Assembly (NCBI GenBank): GCA_021782675.1
Contig: JAJXUS010000018.1
Coordinates: 1 to 12,630, forward strand
Direction of reading: 5' to 3'
Source of the DNA: Acidobacteriota bacterium
GTDB lineage: Bacteria > Acidobacteriota > Terriglobia > Terriglobales > Acidobacteriaceae
DNA length: 12,630 nucleotides
The translations under genes were made by a program, and so were the position numbers. Of this stretch, positions 7,793 to 12,630 are shown piece after piece (the first letter of the stretch is position 1; the number at the start of each line of letters is the position of its first letter). The notes below the pieces were generated by a model. It saw only the letters and a program-made list of their open reading frames with translations, was not told the origin of the DNA and ran no database searches.

Positions 7793-8509
7793 TTAGACCT
7801 TCAAATAGCTGTAATGGCCTTCAGTCTGCAGCAGCGCCAGCGCCGCCACCATGGAGGCGACGACAACAGCGCCGGGGATCATATGCGCCAGCATGTCGCG
7901 GACAATCGTCTCCGGCTGCTGCTTCAGATTGTTGTGCCGGATCAGCGCCCGGACCTGCTCCTCCGTTGCCGTGTGACAGCTTAAAAAGGTGACGCCGCGA
8001 TGCTGCAGCGCCTGAATGCTCCGGTCCTGATAGATCGAATCTTCGCTATCGGGATCGTTCGAAGCGTATTTCAAGCTCGGGCCGGCCTTGCTGGGATAGA
8101 AGATGTTCGTGGTTGCCGGCTTTCCCGTCCTGGGGTCTTTCACGTCAAGCCAGGCACCGATCTGATACTTGTTCCACACATAGTCGTCGAAGTTGAGCAT
8201 ATTCGCCGGACCATGCAGGCCGGCCACGACCTTGATCTGATTCACCGGAATTCCAAACCCGAAGTGCAGGCCATTCAGCGAATTCTTGATGTTGTTCAGA
8301 AATTTTCCGCCGCCGATCGGCACAACGTCATAAGCCTGTTTGATGCGCGCAGGATCGTGCAGCACGCGGTTGAAGTCGGCGGGGTTCCAATCGGTTGTCG
8401 TGTAAACCAGCTGCGCCTCGGCCTCGGTTGTGCTGGCGATCGGGGCCATCGCCGCCATGGCGGCGACGCCGGCTGCAGCCGTGCTGAGAAACGATCTGCG
8501 GTCAATCAT
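7793..8509 (-). CDS. Tat-exported DsrE-like protein
   Basis: The 238-residue protein carries a twin-arginine signal (DRRSFL at residues 3-8, then an Ala-rich hydrophobic core to about 27), so it is probably folded before export. The mature part looks like a DsrE/DsrF-type fold. It has FNNIKNSL-like and LHFGFGIPVNQIKVVAGLHG segments (81-100), and RGVTFLSCHTATEEQ (171-185) with Cys178 at the position where DsrE proteins often carry a reactive Cys. The C-terminal part has PGAVVVASMVAALALLQTEG, moderately hydrophobic. DsrE-type proteins carry or relay sulfur, so a place beside a TsdA-like cytochrome is suggestive. The ATG at 8509 is preferred because it begins the Tat motif and has GGGAGG upstream; it overlaps the previous small gene by 8 nt. 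Family membership is by pattern and not proven. Confidence 0.75.
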   Translation of the reverse strand: MIDRRSFLSTAAAGVAAMAAMAPIASTTEAEAQLVYTTTDWNPADFNRVLHDPARIKQAYDVVPIGGGKFLNNIKNSLNGLHFGFGIPVNQIKVVAGLHGPANMLNFDDYVWNKYQIGAWLDVKDPRTGKPATTNIFYPSKAGPSLKYASNDPDSEDSIYQDRSIQALQHRGVTFLSCHTATEEQVRALIRHNNLKQQPETIVRDMLAHMIPGAVVVASMVAALALLQTEGHYSYLKV

Positions 8510-8723
8510 TCTTTGTTCCCTCCCAGGGTGTTGGAACTGCACTCGATGGTTGCTCGCTGGAGATGTCGCGCCGCTCCACAGGGGGCGGCCCCGAAATCCC
8601 GAGATTTTCGAGAAAGCGAAATTTCGGATATTCGCTCTCCCGCTTGAAGTCTGGCGAGCGGCCCCGCCAGAAGATCAAAGCCAGCAGAATTACAGTTGCG
8701 GCGACGATGAGAACGATAGTCAC
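8502..8723 (-). CDS. small one-helix membrane protein (CcoQ-like position)
   Basis: Unrecognised as a family. A GTG start at 8723 shares GTGA with the oxidase gene's stop, an overlap typical of translational coupling, and an AAGGTGG ribosome-like site precedes it. The 73-residue product is nearly all one membrane helix at the N-terminus (TIVLIVAATVILLALIFW) followed by RGRSPDFKRE and a polar tail with no cysteine. The stop falls inside the DsrE-like gene, overlapping it by 8 nt. Size, topology and place recall CcoQ, the small helper of cbb3 oxidases, but no sequence match is claimed. Longer in-frame upstream sequence belongs to the oxidase gene and is not used. Confidence 0.62.
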   Translation of the reverse strand: MTIVLIVAATVILLALIFWRGRSPDFKRESEYPKFRFLENLGISGPPPVERRDISSEQPSSAVPTPWEGTKND

Positions 8724-11314
8724 GGGCCACCTTGGCTGGAAGCAGCACCGGCGTCGCCCGTTGCGGGCGTCCCCAGCGGTCGATAGAAGGTCCGGATGTA
8801 CCGCGTGACCGCCTGCATCTCTGCGGGAGTCAACAGCGGCCACGCGGGCATTCCGCTTCCCGGCACTCCATTATGAATGACGCGAGCGGCCGCCGGGTAG
8901 GATGGCATCATCTGATGGAAGTTTGCCGGGCCGGGCCGCATGCTTTCCGCGTCCGGTCCGTTGCCGCCGCCGTCCTGCCCGTGACACCGCACGCAGTGCG
9001 CAACGTAGATGCGCTGGCCGGCGTCAAGCAGCGCGGGATCATCCCCAAGCTGCTGGGCATTTCGCAACGACGCGGTATGGGGAAGCGTCAGCACATACTC
9101 CACAACCGCCTGCATCTGCGAGGCTGCAAGGAGATTCCATGACGGCATGGAAGCGCCGGGAACGCCGCGCTGCAAGGCCGTCCACACTGCATCGGGCCGG
9201 AGTCGATAGCCCGTGAGGTCAAGCGCCGGAGGCCGCAGCGCCCGGCCGCCGGGAGACTCCCCATTCCCGGACACTCCATGGCAGCCAGAACAGTTCTGCA
9301 GGAATACGGAGCGGCCCTCAGCGTTTGAAGCCGACGCCGGTTCCTCCAACGCGGGCCGCATGGGCGGCGGCTGCGGCCTGGCAGGCATCCTCTCCGCGCG
9401 TACGCGGCCAAGCGTGTTCAGATACGCCACAAGATCGAGGGCCTGCTGCCGCGGGCGGTCGGGCGAGCCAGCGAACATCCACGCATAGGCGGGCATCACG
9501 GAGCCGGGCACCACATAGCGCGGATTGTAGAGATGCACAAGCTGCCAGTCTTCGGGGCGCTTCCCGGCTTCCCGCGCCAGATCGGGCCCGATGCGCCGGG
9601 TTCCCCACATCTGGGGATATTCCTGGTGCGTCTCCCAGGCCTCGGTCGGCGGCCCGAAGCGCCACTCATCCGCAGGCAGGAACCGCACCTGCAGCGTGTG
9701 GCAATAGGCGCAGCCATCCTGCCCGTAGAGTTTTTCCCCGCGCAACTCTGAGGCATTCAGGGCGAGATGAGCGTTGGGCGGCGTCTGCCGCTGGATTTCG
9801 GCGTGCAGCCGGATGGCGGGGAATACACCCAACAGCAAAAATGAGAGAACAAAGAAAAGAACGCCCGCGCCGAAGGTGGCCGCATATACGGTGGTCAGTC
9901 CGCCGGAGTGGGGGCGCGGCATCTGCTCCCGCGTAGTCTCTGCGGTGACTCCAGGAAATCCTTCTGGATTTTCTCGGCCCGTCAGCAGGCTTAGACCGAA
10001 GGCCAGAAACCCGGCCAGCAGGATGATGCCGCTGAGTGTGCGCAGAATCCAGTAGGGGCGCGATGCGCGGACGGACTCCATCCACGGAACATGCAGTTGC
10101 CAGAGGGTGCCCTGCACCACGCCCGCTGCCGAAAGGTCGCATACCATCCCCATCAGTCCCACGACCAGCAGCCAGTAGGACCAGCGCAGCGCCCTGGGAT
10201 TGAATCGAACGCCGGGCAATCGCTGCCAGATGTGCGCCACCCCGCCCATGGCGGCGAACGATGCAAAACCGATCATGGCCAGGTGGGAGTGGCCGATCAC
10301 CCAGTCTGTGAAGTGGATGAACCGGCTGAAGCTCATGACCGCCTGCGCAGACCCCTGCAGGCTGACGATCAGGTAAAGAACAATGCTGGTCCAGACAAAG
10401 CGCAGCGGGACGTCGCGCAGCACGCGGCTCTCGGTCGCCAGTCCGATCGACAGCAGCAGATTGGCCACGACGATGATGACGTCAATCCCCTGATAAACGG
10501 AGGCCGCCTCAGAGACATGCTGCGCCGCCATCGGCAGAGACGAGTAAATATAGTGATGAATTCCGTTGAGCGGATAGACGAGAAACAGCAACCAGAAGCC
10601 GACCATCGAGTAAAAATGGCTGTAGATCGGCTTTCGTGTAACGGCGGAGATGACGTAGTACTCGATGGCAACCGCGAGCGGTGTAACAAAAAGGCCGACG
10701 GCATCGTGAATCCATAAACCGCTGAAGGCCGCGCCCATGGCCCCGGGCAACGCATGGGGCACAATGTTGCCCAGCGGATACGCCAGAAACGTGAACGTAA
10801 GACCACCGAGGATGTACCAGCCCGAAACATAAAGCTCCGCCGCCCCGCACTTTAAGAAAGGGCCGGCGACCTGCACGATCAACAGAGCGAAACATAGCTC
10901 GATGACAGATGCGATGACCAGGGGAAACTCTGCCCATTCGAGCGGCTGCAACACGCCGCCGAGCACAAGCGACCATCCACCCAACACTGCAACGATGTTG
11001 TAAAGAACAAAAAGCGCCCAGCCCAGGCGTTCACTGGCGATTGGCCGCCGCGTCAAAAATGGCACTGCATAGTAGATGAACGCGATGAAGGCATTGCCCA
11101 GCCAGGCATACAGAATGCCTTGCGTATGGTCGTAGCGCAGACGGCCCCACGTGTCCCATGCGTGACCGGACAGAAACGCCGGCGCATGAAATTTCATTGA
11201 GACCAGGAGTCCGAAGAGGGCGGAAAGCAGCAGACCGGCGAACGATGCGTAGCCGTGCGCCCGGACCAGCCCGGTTGCGACCGGAACGCGACCCCGGTCG
11301 CCGGACGGGCTCAT
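8720..11314 (-). CDS. fused cbb3-type cytochrome c oxidase (CcoN-CcoO plus two cytochrome c domains)
   Basis: An 864-residue terminal oxidase subunit, inner membrane, reducing O2 to water. Residues 1-445 are CcoN-like haem-copper oxidase: HTQG with His63 (low-spin haem), LWIHDAVG with His203 (CuB), a Tyr in KPIYSHF (Tyr231) as the likely cross-linked Tyr of cbb3 enzymes, HH at 253-254, and GHSH with His342/His344. Residues 475-640 are CcoO-like, with a membrane helix at 477-499, CAYCH (535-539) and the ligand Met607 in GSVMPAYAW. Two further cytochrome c domains follow: CSGCH (675-679, Met723) and CVRCH (774-778, Met822), like a CcoP dihaem part without its membrane anchor. The ATG at 11314 overlaps the upstream stop as ATGA; an apparent extension to 11593 starts from TTG and is a shadow of the small gene. 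Confidence 0.93.
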   Translation of the reverse strand: MSPSGDRGRVPVATGLVRAHGYASFAGLLLSALFGLLVSMKFHAPAFLSGHAWDTWGRLRYDHTQGILYAWLGNAFIAFIYYAVPFLTRRPIASERLGWALFVLYNIVAVLGGWSLVLGGVLQPLEWAEFPLVIASVIELCFALLIVQVAGPFLKCGAAELYVSGWYILGGLTFTFLAYPLGNIVPHALPGAMGAAFSGLWIHDAVGLFVTPLAVAIEYYVISAVTRKPIYSHFYSMVGFWLLFLVYPLNGIHHYIYSSLPMAAQHVSEAASVYQGIDVIIVVANLLLSIGLATESRVLRDVPLRFVWTSIVLYLIVSLQGSAQAVMSFSRFIHFTDWVIGHSHLAMIGFASFAAMGGVAHIWQRLPGVRFNPRALRWSYWLLVVGLMGMVCDLSAAGVVQGTLWQLHVPWMESVRASRPYWILRTLSGIILLAGFLAFGLSLLTGRENPEGFPGVTAETTREQMPRPHSGGLTTVYAATFGAGVLFFVLSFLLLGVFPAIRLHAEIQRQTPPNAHLALNASELRGEKLYGQDGCAYCHTLQVRFLPADEWRFGPPTEAWETHQEYPQMWGTRRIGPDLAREAGKRPEDWQLVHLYNPRYVVPGSVMPAYAWMFAGSPDRPRQQALDLVAYLNTLGRVRAERMPARPQPPPMRPALEEPASASNAEGRSVFLQNCSGCHGVSGNGESPGGRALRPPALDLTGYRLRPDAVWTALQRGVPGASMPSWNLLAASQMQAVVEYVLTLPHTASLRNAQQLGDDPALLDAGQRIYVAHCVRCHGQDGGGNGPDAESMRPGPANFHQMMPSYPAAARVIHNGVPGSGMPAWPLLTPAEMQAVTRYIRTFYRPLGTPATGDAGAASSQGGP

Positions 11315-11520
11315 CGGCTGGCTTCTCCTGCACGCAGAGCAGGCGAGGCAGCCGCGCGCGAACGTCCGGCAGGCAGAGGGGATTTCGACTGCGTACCGAG
11401 AAGCAGGAAAACCACAATCGTTCCCAGCATCAGGAGCCCCAGAACGAAAATTTTCTGTACCGGGCTTACCGGACGATGGCCGCCAGACGGGCGGGTAGGA
11501 TTGGTCGGCAGGATTTGCAT
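11311..11520 (-). CDS. small one-helix membrane protein preceding the oxidase
   Basis: Unrecognised. The 69-residue product has a proline-rich N-terminal arm (MQILPTNPTRPSGG), one membrane helix (KIFVLGLLMLGTIVVFLLLG) and a basic Ala/Ser tail. It ends in TGA at 11311-11313, sharing ATGA with the oxidase start, so it is the first gene of the respiratory operon. The ATG at 11520 is chosen although its ribosome site is poor: the nearest GGAGGG lies 16 nt upstream. A TTG at 11559 would add 13 residues. It may be an assembly or stabilising peptide for the oxidase. Confidence 0.58.
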   Translation of the reverse strand: MQILPTNPTRPSGGHRPVSPVQKIFVLGLLMLGTIVVFLLLGTQSKSPLPAGRSRAAASPALRAGEASR

Positions 11521-11565
11521 ACTGAAAATATGCTGACCCTCCAGCCGCGACAAGTCCAATCACAA

Positions 11566-11593
11566 ATCGTAATCGGCTATAAGCTTTAAACAA
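11566..11593 (-). promoter_or_regulatory. weak promoter candidate for the respiratory operon
   Basis: On the minus strand TTGTTT (11588-11593) and TACGAT (11566-11571) are separated by 16 nt, in the AT-rich stretch upstream of the first gene. The fit to a housekeeping sigma factor is poor, so this is only the best visible candidate. No FNR-type TTGAT-N4-ATCAA box is seen. Confidence 0.2.
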
Positions 11594-11774
11594 TCCTTTC
11601 TGCCCGGGCTACGTGCTGCAGGCAGGAAGGGTGCGACGTGAGGAGGCAAAGCTGGATGAGGGCGGCATGTGGCCGACGGGCTTTGCCATTCTGAAACTGG
11701 AGACGGATGAAAAGGAAGAGATTCGCCGCCTGCTACAGCGCGCGCTGGGTAGTTCGACTGCGGCAACGGAATGA
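11583..11774 (+). pseudogene. C-terminal remnant of a DUF1801-type protein
   Basis: The plus-strand frame from 11583 to TGA at 11772-11774 encodes a segment with EEAKLDEGGMWPTGFAILKL followed by a charged helix, EEIRRLLQRAL. The GGMWPTxFA pattern, then a helix ending in a basic residue run, recalls the C-terminus of DUF1801 (YdhG-like, small iron- or ligand-binding) proteins, which are usually 120-150 residues. Only about 60 residues are present; the frame closes with TAA at 11580-11582 and no good start is visible (GTG at 11613 is possible). It therefore looks like the tail of a decayed gene stranded between the respiratory operon and hfq. The match is by pattern only; a short genuine gene is not excluded. 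Confidence 0.42.
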
Positions 11775-11790
11775 AAGAAGCCCTCAGCCA

Positions 11791-11825
11791 ATCCGCGGAC
11801 CCGGGAAACACACGGGCCGGCGGAT
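11791..11825 (-). terminator. candidate hfq terminator hairpin
   Basis: ATCCGCGGACCCG (11791-11803) and CGGGCCGGCGGAT (11813-11825) pair with two mismatches around a 9-nt loop, 29 nt after the hfq stop. Past the stem on the minus strand the sequence is only modestly T-rich (GGGCTTCTTTC), so this is a moderate terminator. The 11855-11521 gap otherwise holds only the DUF1801-type remnant and the promoter region. Confidence 0.5.
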
Positions 11826-11854
11826 CGAGGCGTCGAAATAAAGCGGTAGAAGGG

Positions 11855-12205
11855 TTACGAGGCGGTGGAGACCGGATGCGCCACCGGCGCCGGATAGCTG
11901 GAGCCGGCGGAGGCCACGCTGGAATGCGACGGCGCCTGCGGTCCGGAACCGTGCATAGCGGCCTGAGCACCATGTCGATGCTCTCCGATGAGTACCGGCT
12001 TCCCGCTTACGACCGTTGAGATTGCGTGCTTGAAGATCAGTTGCTCCTGGCTGTTGTTCTCAAGCAGAACGGAGTATTTATCGAAGGACCGGATGCGACC
12101 CGTGAGCTTGACACCGCTAACCAGGTAGATTGTGATTTGGGATTTGTCCTTGCGGACAGTGTTCAAAAAAGTGTCCTGAATGTTTTGTGCTGTCTTGCTC
12201 TCCAT
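11855..12205 (-). CDS. hfq: RNA chaperone Hfq
   Basis: Hfq is an Sm-like hexameric RNA chaperone that pairs small RNAs with mRNAs. The 116-residue product has the Sm1 region starting at NIQDTFLN (8-15), [19 protein letters not shown] (24-42) and the Sm2 motif FKHAIST (58-64). Phe58 replaces the Tyr of the YKHAIST motif in E. coli, while the Lys-His pair (59-60) is retained. The lateral rim reads RKDK (18-21) rather than RRER. After about residue 72 comes a low-complexity Ser/Pro/Ala/His tail of about 44 residues. The start at 12205 has AAGGAG 5 nt upstream (complement of 12211-12216). It is a single gene facing a divergent aminotransferase. Confidence 0.96.
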   Translation of the reverse strand: MESKTAQNIQDTFLNTVRKDKSQITIYLVSGVKLTGRIRSFDKYSVLLENNSQEQLIFKHAISTVVSGKPVLIGEHRHGAQAAMHGSGPQAPSHSSVASAGSSYPAPVAHPVSTAS

Positions 12206-12473
12206 TTTGTCTCCTTATTTCCATCCAGCAAATTTCACGAAACCTACTGCCGGGACGGCATTTCCCCGGCGCAAATACATCAGATGATCCGGCCCGCGGC
12301 CTAAAACACGATACTGCGCACCGTGCCAGTATTGTCTATGAAAACCAGGAAACTGGCCAACCCGCGCCAGGGAGGCCCAAATTACCGTCCACGCTGCAAC
12401 CCGAGGACTTCCTGCAATAGGATGCAGGAGTTGCACCTGACGGCAAGCCCTGCGATGGGCCAAACGCGGGCAA
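12206..12473. other. divergent intergenic region with two hairpins
   Basis: This gap separates hfq from the plus-strand aminotransferase. One stem, GCCGGGA (12249-12255) with TCCCCGGC (12263-12270, one bulge), lies in the hfq leader. A second, ACT-T-CCTGCA (12407-12416) with TGCAGGAGT (12423-12431, one bulged T), lies before the aminotransferase. Neither is followed by a T-run. No convincing -35/-10 pair was identified. Confidence 0.4.
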
Positions 12474-12630
12474 ATGCTAGGCTGGGATGTGCCGAAGGAA
12501 CCCCAGTCAGCCTCCCGCGACGCAGACCACCGGACCCCGGTCCCCATGGTGGATTTCCGCCGCCAATATGCCGGATTGCGGGAAGAGATCCTGGCCGCAA
12601 TCACCGAGGTGTGCGACAGCCAGCAGTTCA
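12474..12630 (+). CDS. DegT/DnrJ/EryC1/StrS-family aminotransferase, N-terminus only
   Basis: Only the first 52 or so residues are visible before the right edge. The segment PVPMVDFRRQYAGLREEI followed by LAAITEVCDSQQF matches the usual N-terminal opening of PLP-dependent sugar aminotransferases of the DegT/DnrJ/EryC1/StrS group (a ...VDLxxQYxxlkxEIxxAI... helix). These act in synthesis of amino sugars for cell-surface polysaccharide. The start is uncertain: ATG at 12474 is taken because the frame is open from 12441 and the conserved VPMVDF then has a normal leader; GTG at 12489 or ATG at 12546 are alternatives. No strong ribosome site decides. The catalytic Lys lies beyond the window, so the specific enzyme cannot be named. 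Confidence 0.7.
   Translation, partial: MLGWDVPKEPQSASRDADHRTPVPMVDFRRQYAGLREEILAAITEVCDSQQF

Noticed and set aside
6761..7984. A 407-residue plus-strand frame opposite three respiratory genes
   Set aside because: It is antisense to recognised cytochrome, binding-protein and DsrE-like genes; the long frame reflects GC-rich codon shadowing and lacks any recognisable domain.
11315..11593. A 93-residue N-terminal extension of the oxidase
   Set aside because: It begins with TTG, has cysteine/arginine-rich composition unlike CcoN, and reads out of frame through the small membrane-protein gene; the ATG at 11314 has the ATGA junction and begins the oxidase sequence.
12300..12345. Sigma-54 promoter for hfq (TGGCACG on the minus strand)
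   Set aside because: The downstream GC element is 2 nt too close to the GG element and the flanking TTGC is absent.
12215..12604. A minus-strand frame opposite the aminotransferase and hfq leader
   Set aside because: The plus strand encodes a recognisable aminotransferase N-terminus over the same bases; the minus frame has no family signal.

Overview
The window looks like chromosomal DNA from a GC-rich bacterium, most plausibly an Acidobacteriota (Terriglobia-type). This is an inference from the Hfq sequence, the small Ala/Pro-rich secreted protein and the style of the intergenic repeats; no 16S or other marker is present. Every intact gene is on the minus strand except a partial aminotransferase at the right edge. 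No tRNA, rRNA, transposase or CRISPR array was seen.

Right to left, in the direction of minus-strand transcription. At 12474-12630 a DegT/DnrJ/EryC1-type aminotransferase begins on the plus strand and runs off the edge, divergent from hfq (11855-12205). Between hfq and the next operon lie a terminator-like hairpin and a plus-strand remnant of a DUF1801-type gene. A compact respiratory operon then fills 11520-6033: a small one-helix membrane protein, a fused cbb3-type oxidase (CcoN, CcoO and two extra cytochrome c domains in one 864-residue chain), a second one-helix protein, a Tat-exported DsrE-like protein, an orphan periplasmic substrate-binding protein and a TsdA-like dihaem cytochrome c lipoprotein. 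Four of the five junctions overlap by 1-8 nt and the fifth is 27 nt, so the six genes are almost certainly co-transcribed.

Next come a small secreted protein of unknown function (5529-5915), a secreted DUF885 metallo-hydrolase (3562-5400) and proC (2675-3535) just 26 nt behind it. A 327-nt gap holds a degenerate tandem repeat, followed by thrC (980-2347) and thrB (1-980, open at the left edge), which overlap by one base. This left half is amino-acid metabolism (proline, threonine) plus peptide or ester turnover.

The most interesting part is the respiratory operon. Its parts suggest periplasmic oxidation of a sulfur compound such as thiosulfate by the TsdA-like cytochrome, with electrons passing into the haem c domains fused to a terminal oxidase. 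The DsrE-like protein and the permease-less binding protein would be accessory factors. That linkage is inferred from gene order and motifs and is not proven by the sequence.
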